DNA from: UBA12481 sp942493265
GTDB taxonomy: Bacteria > Bacteroidota > Bacteroidia > Bacteroidales > UBA12481
Direction of reading: 5' to 3'
Assembly: GCA_942493265.1 (NCBI GenBank)
Contig: OW818688.1
Span: 2,852,001-2,916,000 of the forward strand
DNA: 64,000 nt
Shown: positions 26,328 to 37,500 of the stretch, piece by piece
Layout of the letters: each line of letters begins with the position of its first letter
Position numbering within the stretch: the stretch's first letter is position 1
Notes under the pieces: model-generated
The model's database searches: none
Told to the model about the DNA's origin: nothing
Seen by the model: the letters and a program-made list of their open reading frames with translations, nothing else
Position numbers and translations under genes: made by a program

Positions 26328-27893
26328 ATGATAAGTTCAATTGATTTGACACCTCTGGTTGATTGGTCGAGGGTGCAATTTGCCCTGACTGCAATGTACC
26401 ACTGGCTTTTTGTACCCCTTACCCTTGGGATCACCTGGATCATTGCCATGATGGAAACCATTTATGTGAAAACCGGTGATCCGGAGTGGCAGAAAATTAC
26501 CAAGTTCTGGATGAAACTGTTCGGGATAAATTTTGCCATTGGGGTGGCAACGGGCATAATTCTGGAATTTGAATTCGGTACCAACTGGTCTAACTATTCG
26601 TGGTTCGTTGGGGATATCTTCGGTGCTCCACTTGCCATAGAAGGTATTATGGCTTTCTTCATGGAGTCTACCTTTATTGCAATAATGTTTTTCGGCTGGA
26701 ACAAGGTCAGTAGGAAGTTTCACCTGGTTTCGTCATGGTTGGTGGCTATCGGCGCGAACCTGTCGGCTCTCTGGATACTGGTCGCAAATGCATGGATGCA
26801 AAGCCCTGTCGGTACGGCCTTTAATCCTGAAACAGCCCGAAATGAAATGACTTCATTCTGGGATGTTTTCTTGTCTCCGGTGGCCGTGAATAAATTCCTG
26901 CATACCATCACTTCCGGTATGGTGCTGGCCGCAATCTTCGTTATTGGAGTCAGCGCCTGGTTTTTGCTCAAGAAAAGGGAAACACGGATGGCTCTCCGCA
27001 GCATTACGATTGCCGCTGTTTTTGGTTTGATGGCTTCAGTGGTGCTGGCTCTTACCGGTGACGGATCGGCCAAGCAGATTGCTGAAGTACAGCCTATGAA
27101 GCTCGCTGCAATGGAAGGTCTTTACGAGGGCAAAACAGAAGCCGGACTGGTAGCTGTCGGAATCCTGAACAGCAAGGAAAAAAGGGAAGCCGGTGATGTT
27201 TTTGCAGTCAAACTGGAAATGCCTAAACTGCTGTCCTGGATGGCCTACGGCGACCCGAAAAGTTTCGTCGCCGGAGTCAATGATTTTAAAAACGGAAATC
27301 CAGGACAGGGAATCCTTTCAATTCCTGAAAAAGTGGAAAGAGGAACCATTGCACGGCAAACTCTTACCGATTTTAAAAATGCCAAAGCTTCAGGCAATAT
27401 CGCAAAGTCTGACAGCCTGAAAGCTCAATTTTATAATGAGAAATTCCTGAATGAAAATTTCAAATATTTCGGTTATGGATTTAGCAAGGATGTAGATTAT
27501 TATGTACCCAATGTACCCCTGACCTTCTATAGTTTCCATATTATGGTGATTCTGGGCTTTGGCTTTATGGTGTTTTTTGCTCTGTTCCTCTTCTTCTCCG
27601 CCCGGGGCGAATTGCCATTGAGGAAGTTCTGGCTCCGACTGGCCTTGTGGGTTGTACCACTGGCATACATTGCTTCGGAAGCAGGATGGGTTGTTGCGGA
27701 ACTCGGACGGCAACCTTGGACCATACAGGATCTGCTTCCAACTGTTGCCGCTGTTACCAAGCTGGATACAGGCTCTGTTATGGTGACATTCATTCTTTTC
27801 GCCGTTACCTTTACTGTTCTGGCAATCGCTGAAGTGAATATTATGGTGAAAGCAATTAAACACGGACCTAAAAATGAAGGAGGAACCAAGTAA
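26328..27893 (+). CDS. cydA: Cytochrome bd ubiquinol oxidase subunit I
   Basis: The 521-residue inner-membrane protein binds the three hemes and oxidises quinol while reducing oxygen to water. H25 in LTAMYHWLFVPLTLG matches the heme ligand His19 of the E. coli protein. Other signatures are KFWMKLFGINFAIGVATGI, FGTNWSNYSWFVGDIFGAPLAIEG, SALWILVANAWMQSPVG and GRQPWTIQDLLPT. It lies in the DUF4492-cydA-cydB-small-protein operon, and its stop overlaps the cydB start by one base. A high-affinity terminal oxidase suggests microaerobic growth or oxygen defence. Confidence 0.98.
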   Translation: MISSIDLTPLVDWSRVQFALTAMYHWLFVPLTLGITWIIAMMETIYVKTGDPEWQKITKFWMKLFGINFAIGVATGIILEFEFGTNWSNYSWFVGDIFGAPLAIEGIMAFFMESTFIAIMFFGWNKVSRKFHLVSSWLVAIGANLSALWILVANAWMQSPVGTAFNPETARNEMTSFWDVFLSPVAVNKFLHTITSGMVLAAIFVIGVSAWFLLKKRETRMALRSITIAAVFGLMASVVLALTGDGSAKQIAEVQPMKLAAMEGLYEGKTEAGLVAVGILNSKEKREAGDVFAVKLEMPKLLSWMAYGDPKSFVAGVNDFKNGNPGQGILSIPEKVERGTIARQTLTDFKNAKASGNIAKSDSLKAQFYNEKFLNENFKYFGYGFSKDVDYYVPNVPLTFYSFHIMVILGFGFMVFFALFLFFSARGELPLRKFWLRLALWVVPLAYIASEAGWVVAELGRQPWTIQDLLPTVAAVTKLDTGSVMVTFILFAVTFTVLAIAEVNIMVKAIKHGPKNEGGTK

Positions 27894-29026
27894 TGTTTGA
27901 AGCTCTGTCACATCTCGTTTTACAGCAATACTGGTGGATAATAGTTTCCCTGTTAGGTAGCCTGCTGGTCTTTCTGATGTTCGTTCAGGGTGGACAAACC
28001 CTGATAGGCAATCTGGGTAAGAATGAAACCGAACGCACTCTGCTCATTAATTCACTGGGGCGGAAATGGGAATTCACTTTTACTACCCTCGTTACTTTTG
28101 GAGGTGCTTTTTTTGCTTCTTTTCCGCTTTTCTATGCAACCTCATTCGGAGGAGCCTACTGGGTTTGGATGCTCATTCTTTTTGCCTTTATCATTCAGGC
28201 AGTTTCCTATGAATTCCGCACAAAAGCTGGTAATTTCCTCGGTCAAAAAACATACGAAACATTCTTGTATGTCAATGGCTTGCTTGCAACAGTGTTAATT
28301 GGAACTGCCGTAGGTACATTTTTTACCGGATCACAATTCTCCCTGAATGACATGAACCAGGTGAACTGGGAAGGCCCTGCCCGTGGTCTCGAAGCTGCCC
28401 TGAATATCCAGAATCTGTCGCTCGGGCTCGCGGTGTTTTTTCTTTCCCGGGTATTGGCAACACTCTATTTCATGAATAATGTCGATGAGGATACTATTTT
28501 CACCCGCTCAAAAAGACACCTCCTGATCAACACAATTCCTTTCCTGGTGTTTTTCCTCTTTTTCCTGATCCGGTTGATGTTTCTCGAAGGATATTCATAC
28601 AATACTGATACCGGTCTGGTTTCACTTGAAAAGTATAAATACCTCCATAATTTTCTGGAAATGCCAGTTGTTCTGGGAATTCTTCTGATTGGCGTGGTAG
28701 GTGTCCTCTATGGAATTGGAGTATCTCTGGTGAAAAATAAATGTACCTCAGGGATCTGGTTCGCCGGAACAGGTACAGTTCTTACTGTTATGGGCCTGTT
28801 TCTGATCGCAGGATTTAATCATACTGCCTTCTATCCTTCTTCTTTTGATCTTCAGTCTTCACTAACTATCGAGAATGCTTCTTCCAGCAAATTTACCCTT
28901 ACCACCATGTCCTACGTTTCACTGATGGTTCCTTTCGTTCTGGCATATATATGGTATGCATGGAATGCAATGAACAAGAAGAAAATCAATCGCGAGGAGC
29001 TTTCATCTGAAGATCATCTTTATTAA
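27893..29026 (+). CDS. cydB: Cytochrome bd ubiquinol oxidase subunit II
   Basis: The 377-residue protein has about eight membrane helices and the CydB pattern: YWWIIVSLLGSLLVFLMFVQGGQTL, LGRKWEFTFTTLVTFGGAFFASFPLFY (quoted in part as recognition points) and FYPSSFDLQSSLTIENASSS near the C terminus. It lacks heme ligands of its own and pairs with CydA. The ATG overlaps the cydA stop codon by one base, so translation is coupled. A 39-codon open frame for a single-helix protein follows 46 bases later. Confidence 0.97.
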   Translation: MFEALSHLVLQQYWWIIVSLLGSLLVFLMFVQGGQTLIGNLGKNETERTLLINSLGRKWEFTFTTLVTFGGAFFASFPLFYATSFGGAYWVWMLILFAFIIQAVSYEFRTKAGNFLGQKTYETFLYVNGLLATVLIGTAVGTFFTGSQFSLNDMNQVNWEGPARGLEAALNIQNLSLGLAVFFLSRVLATLYFMNNVDEDTIFTRSKRHLLINTIPFLVFFLFFLIRLMFLEGYSYNTDTGLVSLEKYKYLHNFLEMPVVLGILLIGVVGVLYGIGVSLVKNKCTSGIWFAGTGTVLTVMGLFLIAGFNHTAFYPSSFDLQSSLTIENASSSKFTLTTMSYVSLMVPFVLAYIWYAWNAMNKKKINREELSSEDHLY

Positions 29027-29072
29027 CTGTTACAACTGTCGCCCGTTAACTGAACTATAAAATTGATAAATT

Positions 29073-29192
29073 ATGTATATCAAGGAAATCTTTTGGCTTC
29101 TCTCCTGGCCGGCACTCATCATAGCATCATATTATATTATACGTTTCGCCCTTAAGAAGTTCGAAACACACCTGCCGGAAAAGGAGGATTAA
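29073..29192 (+). CDS. Small single-helix protein after cydB (CydX-like candidate)
   Basis: The frame encodes 39 residues: a short N terminus (MYIKEI), one hydrophobic helix (FWLLSWPALIIASYYIIRFAL) and a charged tail (KKFETHLPEKED). Size, single helix and position directly after cydB match the small CydX subunit of bd oxidases in proteobacteria, though the sequence is not clearly homologous. The spacing to cydB is 46 bases, with an A/T-rich stretch before the ATG. It ends 3 bases before the convergent pssA stop, so the space is fully used. The CydX assignment is inference from context and size. Confidence 0.72.
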   Translation: MYIKEIFWLLSWPALIIASYYIIRFALKKFETHLPEKED

Positions 29193-29195
29193 AGA

Positions 29196-29942
29196 CTAAT
29201 CTTTTACCATTACAGCAAGTATTCCGGTATAGATGATGTATAGCGGAATGGTAAGGAATAGGCCTGTTTGACGAAAGATTATAATCAAAGGTAGCGACAT
29301 CGCCATGAATAGGTAAGTGTACTTGTTCTCTTTAAGGCTGAATCCTTTGATTTTCATTGAATAAAGCCGTAATGGGCTTACCATCAGGTATGACATGATC
29401 ACGGAATAAATCGGCACAAACAGGTCATTATTCAGCCACACGGTCAAAAATGAATCCGGCTGACCATTCATGACCAGCGGGAGTGCAAGTACCATTAATC
29501 CGTTGGCCGGAGTGGGTACGCCGATGAATTGGTGGGATTGCCTTTCGTCAATGTTAAACTTTGCCAGTCGCAATCCTGCGAAAACAGGTAATAGAAATGG
29601 CAATAGCCGAAGAATTGTGGCGCCTGCGGGCTGGGCCAGAGTAAATGGACCACCCTCGCCAAGTTGTTCCTGAATACCAAATAATAAAGCAGCCGGTGCA
29701 AGGCCAAAACTGATCAGGTCAGCAAGTGAATCGAGCTCTTTACCTATCGGAGATTGTGCATGCAGAAGGCGGGCCGACATACCATCAAACAAATCAAAAC
29801 AAAAGCCTGCCATTACCAGTATCGCTCCTTCAAATAGATATCCCCGAAGAGCGAGCAATACTGCCAGCGACCCGCTAAGCAGATTCAGCAATGTCAATGT
29901 ATTGGGAATTTGTTTTACTACGTTCCGGATGATCTGTTTCAT
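29196..29942 (-). CDS. pssA: CDP-diacylglycerol-serine O-phosphatidyltransferase
   Basis: The 248-residue integral membrane enzyme joins CDP-diacylglycerol and serine to phosphatidylserine. The CDP-alcohol phosphotransferase signature is complete: DGMSAR, then G and the two aspartates in GKELDSLAD. PNTLTLLNLLSG at the N terminus is also typical. The ATG at 29942 is chosen over an upstream TTG. Together with cdsA and psd near 40 kb it provides the route to phosphatidylethanolamine. It is convergent with the cyd operon and divergent from the PorV-like gene. Confidence 0.93.
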   Translation of the reverse strand: MKQIIRNVVKQIPNTLTLLNLLSGSLAVLLALRGYLFEGAILVMAGFCFDLFDGMSARLLHAQSPIGKELDSLADLISFGLAPAALLFGIQEQLGEGGPFTLAQPAGATILRLLPFLLPVFAGLRLAKFNIDERQSHQFIGVPTPANGLMVLALPLVMNGQPDSFLTVWLNNDLFVPIYSVIMSYLMVSPLRLYSMKIKGFSLKENKYTYLFMAMSLPLIIIFRQTGLFLTIPLYIIYTGILAVMVKD

Positions 29943-30022
29943 AGATTTGAGCAATAAATTGGTATAAAAATAGTTAAAAAGGTTAGTTTACTTATCTTGG
30001 GAATCGAATCGTGAAATTAAGT

Positions 30023-31081
30023 ATGAAACACATAGGCTGGGCGTTTTCAATGTGGCTGCTAATAAGCGGTGTAGCATCCGCACAGGTGAAATACTCAAAT
30101 GAGTTTTTATCTATCGGTGCAGGAGCACGTCTTATGGGAATGGGGGGTGCAGGTACCGCAATGGTCGATGATGTTACCGCCGGTTATTGGAATCCATCCC
30201 GTTTGATCGATATACCCGGCAAGATGGATTTTAGCCTGATGCATTCAGAGTATTTTGCCGGCTTGGCAAAATATGACTATGGCGCGGTAGCCTATAAACT
30301 TGATCCCGAAAGTGCAATCGGACTTTCATTGATACGTTTTGCTGTTGATGATATCCCAAATACCCTCGAACTTATTGATCAGGAAGGAAATATCCGTTAC
30401 GACAGGATAACAAGTTTCTCTGCTGCTGACCTGGGAATCCTGGTCTCCTATGCACGAAAGATGAAAATTCCCGGTCTTCAGGTTGGAGCGAATGTTAAGC
30501 TGGTGTATCGCCATACCGGGGAATTTGCAAAAGCTTGGGGATTTGGTATCGATGCTGCTGCCGGTTATAAAGTATCAAATTGGCGCCTTTCTGCTGTTGC
30601 CAGGGATATCACCGGAACTTTCAATGCGTGGAGCTTCAATAAGGATATGCTGGCTGATGCTTTTGAGCTTACAGGGAATGAACTTCCTGTAAATAGTCTT
30701 GAAATAACTGTGCCCAGGCTGATTCTGGCTGCATCCCGCGACTTTAGAATCAATGAAAAGCTGATGGTGGCGGCTGCATTCGACATGCATTTAACATTTG
30801 ATGGTAGGCGCCATGTGATTTTACCTATAGGCCCCATTGGAATTGATCCGTTTATTGGCGGAGAACTGAGGTTTTCAAATTGGCTTTTTGCACGGGTTGG
30901 GGTGGGGAACTTTCAGCTGGTTCCTGGCTTGAACGGTAAAAACGACCTGAATCTGCAACCTAATATCGGACTCGGAATACAGTACCGGAATATCTATATC
31001 GATTATGCCCTTACGGATATCGGAGATATGGCCGTTGCCCAGTATTCTAACCTTATCTCGCTCCGCTACCTGCTGAAATAA
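30023..31081 (+). CDS. PorV/PorQ-family outer-membrane protein
   Basis: The protein (352 residues from the ATG at 30023; an in-frame GTG at 30011 adds four) has a signal peptide ending in SAQ and a beta-barrel pattern of alternating residues. The opening FLSIGAGARLMGMGGAGTAMVDDVTAGYWNPSRL is, in its parts, the hallmark of the PorV/PorQ (UPF0164-like) family. PorV shuttles type IX cargo to the surface attachment complex, while other family members have no assigned role. The gene is separated by 420 bases from a giant type IX cargo gene on the other strand, so a functional link is possible but unproved. Confidence 0.83.
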   Translation: MKHIGWAFSMWLLISGVASAQVKYSNEFLSIGAGARLMGMGGAGTAMVDDVTAGYWNPSRLIDIPGKMDFSLMHSEYFAGLAKYDYGAVAYKLDPESAIGLSLIRFAVDDIPNTLELIDQEGNIRYDRITSFSAADLGILVSYARKMKIPGLQVGANVKLVYRHTGEFAKAWGFGIDAAAGYKVSNWRLSAVARDITGTFNAWSFNKDMLADAFELTGNELPVNSLEITVPRLILAASRDFRINEKLMVAAAFDMHLTFDGRRHVILPIGPIGIDPFIGGELRFSNWLFARVGVGNFQLVPGLNGKNDLNLQPNIGLGIQYRNIYIDYALTDIGDMAVAQYSNLISLRYLLK

Positions 31082-31450
31082 ACAATTGACAGGCGTAACA
31101 TTCCACCACTGATTTTAATTGAATATACGGGAGCAAAATCTATTGATTAGCCATGTCTGTGGTGAGCCTTGATCTCATGATTGGTCATGATTTGTTATTC
31201 CTTTTCAACTTACATCTATTTTAAAATCAAATGCTAATCTAAAAGAAAGTCGGGATGACACCTCTCCGGGGGAAGTTCAGTGGTAGATGTCACTTCTCCG
31301 TGGGAAATTCAGTAACAGACCACACTTCACCAAAGGTAAATATGTGATCCAATGCACAACCTCCTTTTTTGTCATCCCCACGGGTCTAGCCCTCGCGAAG
31401 GCGGGGGGCGGGGACCGCTTCCCTCCAGGAAAGGCCCTTGTGAAAAGCAT
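31082..31450. other. Intergenic stretch with degenerate repeats
   Basis: About 370 bases without a credible gene lie between the PorV-like and giant cargo genes. The stretch holds a decaying 32-base tandem repeat (31257 on), and near 31375-31430 a GC-rich segment (GTCATCCCCACGGG and CTCGCGAAGGCGGGG) of the palindromic kind found scattered in many bacterial genomes. A short open frame at 31287-31493 runs through both and is not gene-like. Confidence 0.6.
31257..31345. repeat. 32-bp tandem repeat, two clear copies and one decayed
   Basis: The first copy starts GACACCTCTCCGGGGGAAGT and the second, 32 bases later, GTCACTTCTCCGTGGGAAAT. Both continue with TTCAGT. A third copy starting near 31321 (CACACTTCACCAAAGG) is strongly decayed. 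Confidence 0.75.
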
Positions 31451-31479
31451 AAAAAAAAGCCCCGGATCACTCCGGGGCT
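31451..31479 (-). terminator. Rho-independent terminator of the giant cargo gene
   Basis: A perfect 9-bp stem (AGCCCCGGA / TCCGGGGCT) with a 4-base loop is followed on the minus strand by eight T residues. It lies 24 bases past the stop of the cargo gene. Confidence 0.93.
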
Positions 31480-31502
31480 CTCTTTTATATTAGAAGCAGT
31501 AC

Positions 31503-34500
31503 TTACTGAATAACTACTTTTTCGATTTTAACACCTTTACCGTTATTTACTTTCAGGTAATAAACACCTTTTGCAAATGTGGTAGCGTCAATATCTTCAT
31601 TGTAGCTGTAAGCAGCTTTTACTTCGTTGCGATAAACAACCTGTCCTGAAATGTTAACCAGTTCAAGGGTCATGTCCAGAGCTTCAGTATTGCTGATGCT
31701 TACCGTAAACTTACCGTTTGTCGGGTTAGGATAAACGTTCAGGTTACTCATCAGTTCGCTGTTGTCGACACCTGTTCCACGGAAACTCATGTTTAACAGA
31801 TAATCAACAGTCTGCGGAGGTGACCAGGTTGAAATGATAACAAAATAGGTACCGGCAGCAATCTTCTTCTCATTCTGTCCGCCGTTTGGTCCGCCGATAA
31901 AGAGCTTGCAATGGAATTTCTCCAAAGTTTCGGTCGGGCAAATATCCAATACGTGAACTGAACCGTAAGCGCCAAGGATGTTAGCCGTCAAGTAACCTTC
32001 GTAAGGTAAGCTGATGGTGTAAACCTTGTCGTTACCATCCATGTAATTGGAGAATGGTGAACACGGTGATACGTCGTAGTCATCGTTGAAGCCACGGGTG
32101 GTTCCAAAATGATTGACAACCGGCAGGGTCAGAGGAATTGCATTTTCGCAAACGTCACCATCAACCGGATAGCTGACGTTGATGTTGAAATAGAATCCTT
32201 CATAAGCATGCTGTGCGGTCGGGAATGACAGCGGCCAGAAAATGTAGATGGTTTCACCTGCATTAACGGTGGTCGTTACACTCGAGGAAGCGCGGTTGTA
32301 TACACAAGCACCTTCCATGTCATCATTCGATCCAATCAGGGTGCCTTCGCAATCTGAATACAGGTACAGGAAAGTATCCCATGCATATTCATCGGTTACG
32401 AGATCCTGATGGGCATCACAACTGGTAACTTCAACAATCGAGAATTTATCAGCGGTGTACTTGAACCAGGTATTCTGGCTCGGAGCATAGTTCTGTCCGA
32501 TGGTTGCTTCTGCGGCGGTGTAGCAGCTCAAACCTTCACCCTTCATCGGGATTTCAATGGTTTGCTCATTATACAATCCGTAGGTGATAACAATCTTACC
32601 AGTTTTTGCACCGATGTCAGTCGGGGAGAAGGTCACATCAAATTCTACACTCTCTTTTCCATTGATGGAATAAGCATAGTATCCATTGTTGGTCACTTCA
32701 ACCGGATAGGTATTGGTATCGGTTAATCCGAATACGCTCGGAGCAACGATGGCCGTACCTTTAACTTTCAGAATGCTGACGCCTTTATTAATTAAAGTTA
32801 CGTGAATGGTACCGGTTTGTCCAACCTGTACGCCACCGAAATCAGCGATAAGCGGTGTGACAGACGGAATCGGAGTAGTCACCTGTTCCTGAATCAATAC
32901 GTCATCCACCCCAAAGTAGTTACCCTGTGCAGAGTAGAACCGAACATATACGATCTGACCTGCGAATGAACTCAGATCAACGGTATAGGTAGCGCTCTTG
33001 GCTACGCCCAGTGTATGCCATCCCCAATCTTTCAGGGTGGTCCAGTTGGTGTAGTCGGTGGAAATGTCCACGCGGAAATAGGAATCATAAACCGTTCCGT
33101 AGCGGAAGGTCAGAATCGGATGCGAAGCACCTCTCATGTCAATTCCAGGAGTGATCAGGTAGATCGGCTTGGCACTCTTTGGAGTGACCCATGACCAACC
33201 GTACAGATAACCGTTGTCAGCGGTCAACCCGTTGCCGTAGTTGCCGAAGATCAGGTTTTTGGAATTCCAGGCTGCAGGCGGTGTGCTTGCGTTGAAGTTT
33301 TCGCTGAATGGCAATGGGTAAATCAACATCGTGGTTCCGTTGATCGGAATACGAAGAACTTGACCTACACCATATTCTACTACCAGGTAAGTGGTTTTGT
33401 TACCAGCTACCGTCGGGCAGAAGTTAACCGTTACCGAATTGCTGGTCCAGGTACCCAGGGTAAAGGGAACAGCCGGAGGAGTTAACAGGTTGAATCCATC
33501 AGTAGCAGCGGCATCATCCAGATACAGAGCGGTAATGGTGGCATTGCCAACACCTTCGTTGTAAATCTTGATATTAACCGTTCCGCACAGGCCAACCACT
33601 ACACCGCCGATGAGGGCAGGATTCGGGTTGCCGGTGATAACCGGAGCCGTCAGCACAACAATGTCAGCAGCTTTCCGGGGAGTGATCAAACCGTATACCG
33701 AACCCCAGTTTACGTTGGTACGAATACCTGTGTAGTAAGCCGGAACCGTCGGAATCGGAGTACCGATCAGGGAACTGTTGAATTCGCTCTGAATGAAATA
33801 TTCATATCCGCCCATGGCATTGGTGGTAGCAAGGTCAGAAGCATGTCCGACATTGAACATCCAGTTCGGGTGAATAGCATCATAGTCATCAAATGCAATC
33901 ATCGGGGTGGTAATTTTTACCAGCATCGATTCGTACATTTTGGCACTTCCTGAACCATAGCAGTCAGCTTTGAACTGATCCCAGCTGAGTTCAATCGGGG
34001 CAACCACGTTGCCGGTAGTCGTCAGAGTCGGAGCATAGCAGCAATCCGGGATGAAAGTCAGATCAACACCACTGTTATCCAAGGTTCCGCGAAGGTTTTT
34101 CAGGCCCTGGCCTACACCGTAGGATACTTTCATTCCATTCAGCTTGTCGACAATCTTAATCCCGCAGGTTGCATCCTGAACATATTTCAGGTTACCACCG
34201 GTACGGGTTTCTTCGTAGGTTACAAATACTTCACCGGTCAGGGTGTAGCGGTAAACCATCGGCTGACCACGCAGGTCGCACATCGTGGCCACCTCAACAT
34301 CACAGATGTCAAGATATACACGCTGGGCACTGATGCAGCTGATGTTACCGGAGTTGTCTACGGAGTATGCATAGTAAATACCACTGTACAAACCACTGGT
34401 TTTTACATAAACGGTATCATTGGCATTAGCGATAGTAGCATAAGCTCCCATGCGGTCGGCAACCATCTTGGCTACGCTGGTGGCAACTGAAGTAGAACCG

Positions 34501-37500
34501 GTCCAGTCAGCGAGGTTGTATACAGGAACATTATTAACCACTTTGCTCTCATTGACCAGGAATACCCGGCCGGCTTCGTTCGACTGAACGGCTACGCTGT
34601 CCAGGCAATTGTAAGCCATCACACTCCAGGTGGTAACCACCGGAATGGTCAGATCCTGGAACTTCACGCAAATCGTCCAGTCCTGGGTAACGGTTGCATC
34701 CTGGGCTTTAACCACGCAGGTGCGACAGTTGCCTTCCGTGCTGAAATCAAGAGCGGTACCGGCGCAATTTCCGGCGGTGCAGCAGATGCTGGCTCCACAA
34801 CTCAACGTGGAATAGGTATAGATCGTTTTCAGATCCGTATTCGGCTTAACCGTAACAATTACGGTATGGGTAGCGGCATCAATCACGGCATTCCCTACCT
34901 GGAAGCTGGCCTGGGTGGTGGAATTTATTCCATCCACAAATTTATAGGTCAGGATGTCGGTAGCGGTACACGGAGGATTCACAACTGAAACCATCCAGTC
35001 GGCTTTGGTGACTCCGTCAGGAGCGGTTACGGTGTACTTAACCGGACCGTTGGTCCAGTTCTGTGCTACGGTAACTGCCGGAGAGATCGTTGCGCCGTTG
35101 GCAATTCCAATAACGGATGGGGCCAGACTCGTCAGGCTGATCAACACGCCATTAGCATCGCGGTTCGGGATTCTGATATAAATACGACGGGCATAGTCAT
35201 CAATTTTTACGCCCAGATCGCATCCGCAACCGGTGGTGGTGAAAGTGAACTGTGAAATACCGGTATTGGTATTCGGGGTAATGTGAACAGTCACGAAATA
35301 TTCAACAGAGGTACAATTCTCAGCCCATACGGTATACGCTACCGGTGTGGTGAAATCATTTGCTGAAGATCCGCTGGTCTGCAATACCTGGATGTCTTCT
35401 GAATGGGTCATCTCGGCACCACTCGAAAGCGTGAAGGTAGCAACCAAACCGTTCAGGTTGGTGGCCCATGGTACCCAAACATCAACCTTCTTGGCTGTTT
35501 CATCAATCGTAGATGAGGTGGCAGTCGGGAAAGTATAGGTCAGGATCTTCTTTTCGCCGTTCGATGCACGCGGGGTAACGGTTACTGTATAAACAGCAGT
35601 CGAACCATCCTGTGCCGTTACCGTGAAGGCAACCGGGGAAGAGAAGTTATGGGTGGTAGCCGGGTTCGGGCTAACCGTAGCAGTGGTCGGGATGGCGAAA
35701 CCAACAGTCAGGTTGGTCAGGTCGGTACCGGCTTTTACACTGATATTGATAGCATTACCCGTGCGGGTAACAACACCCAGTGCACTGGCTGTTTCGCTCA
35801 AACCGTAAGTCAGGTTCGAGAAGCAGCGTGGCAAACCGGTAACAACAAAGCTATTCAGCCATTTGTCGGTTGCCGGAGGGGTGTTCTTAACATATACATT
35901 ATAATAGGCTTCATTACCATTCTGGGCAACTACCGTATAGGTAACTGCATGGGTATAATCATTGCCCGGTGCCGTACCTGAACATTTCAGGGTTTTGTCG
36001 GTGGTGCCAGGTCCGTTGATATACACACAGGCCATTGGGGAATGGGTAAAGCTCGAAACCAGGTTAGTCAGGCTAACACCGTAAGGCAGTTCAATATCAA
36101 TACGCAGGGTATTGTGATTGATCGGAGTCAGTGTCCACACATCAGCGGTCAGACCATTGTTATGATCTTCAAATCCGAAGGTGATCAGCTGAGTTCCGGT
36201 AAGGGCAGCGCCTCTTACAAAAGTTACTGTGTATACATTGGTAGCCACACCGTCAGCAGCCGTAACCGTGAGGGTGATCGGGGTTCCGAAAGAAGCCGAG
36301 GTAATCGTGGAGAGTGCCGGTGAAACGGTGGCACCTTCTGATATCACACCGCTCAATTCGAAGCCGGTCATAGCCGTACCGTAAGGAACGGTTACCGTGA
36401 AAGCATTTCCAGTCAGGGAAACAGTTCCTCCTGCAGGGGTAAATGCCTCACAGGATGCGCAATTCTGATATTCCTTTCCTGCAAAAGTCAGGCTAGAAAT
36501 CAGGTTGCCGGCATTCGGATCAACGATAACCGTTACAAAATACTCAACCGTGTTGCAAGCTTCATCGTATACGGTGAAAGCAGCTGGGGTGGTATAATTG
36601 ATCGGGCTCAATCCGCTGGTCTGCGGAACGCGCAGGTCAAGATTCTCTTCTGAGTGAGTTAATCTTGCATACTTATCATTCAGCGTGAAAGTAGCTTTCA
36701 GTGCGGTCACGTCGGTTCCGTAAGGAACATGAACAGTGATCGTTTTGGCAGCTTCGTTGATCGCTCCGCCATGAGTCATGTGTAACTGCATGTTGCCGGT
36801 TCCGGCAGGAGTTACATAAGGCTCAAAGGAGAAAGCGGTAATCTGCTTCAGCGTACTTGGAACAACCCAGTTCGGGGTGATCGTGTAGTCAACAGCATCA
36901 CCACTCTGTGAAGTGACCGTAATGGTCAACGGAGTGTTTCCAACCGGAGTCCAGGTAACAGGTGAAGTATGACTTGCAGTTGCCAGAGCTGGGATGGTGA
37001 AGCTTACGGACAGTTCGATTCCGGCATCGCGAACGTTGCGCAGACGAACGACATAAGCAGGACTGGCCCCGGTGATCTCACTGGTCAGGGAACTGGTCAG
37101 ACAGTCAGTCTGTCCGGTAATTGCCAGACCGGTAAGTTCATTGTGAGTATCAGCAGGTACAAAAGTTACTACGACATTGTAATAACCTTCAGTTGTACCA
37201 TCCTGAGCAACAACGGTATAAGTCAAAGGTAAGCTGAAATCATTTGCGGTTAAGCTGGTAGTCTGACGGGTTTGGTCAGTTATGCCAGGACCGTTGATGA
37301 ATACGCATGATCTCGGTGAGTTGGTAAATGAAGCAACCAGTTCGGTTACATCAGTTCCCCAGGGAACTACGAGGTCAATCCGGTGAGTGGATTCAGTTAC
37401 CACACCGGTAACATCAGCGGGTAAAACACCAGCATTGTCAGCTGCTAAAAAGTTGAAAGTTAAGATCTTAGCTTCAGTACTTGCTGGTCCAATATTAATG

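Noticed and set aside
31287..31493. 68-residue plus-strand open frame
   Set aside because: It passes through the 32-bp repeat, the GC-rich element and the terminator stem; no gene-like features.
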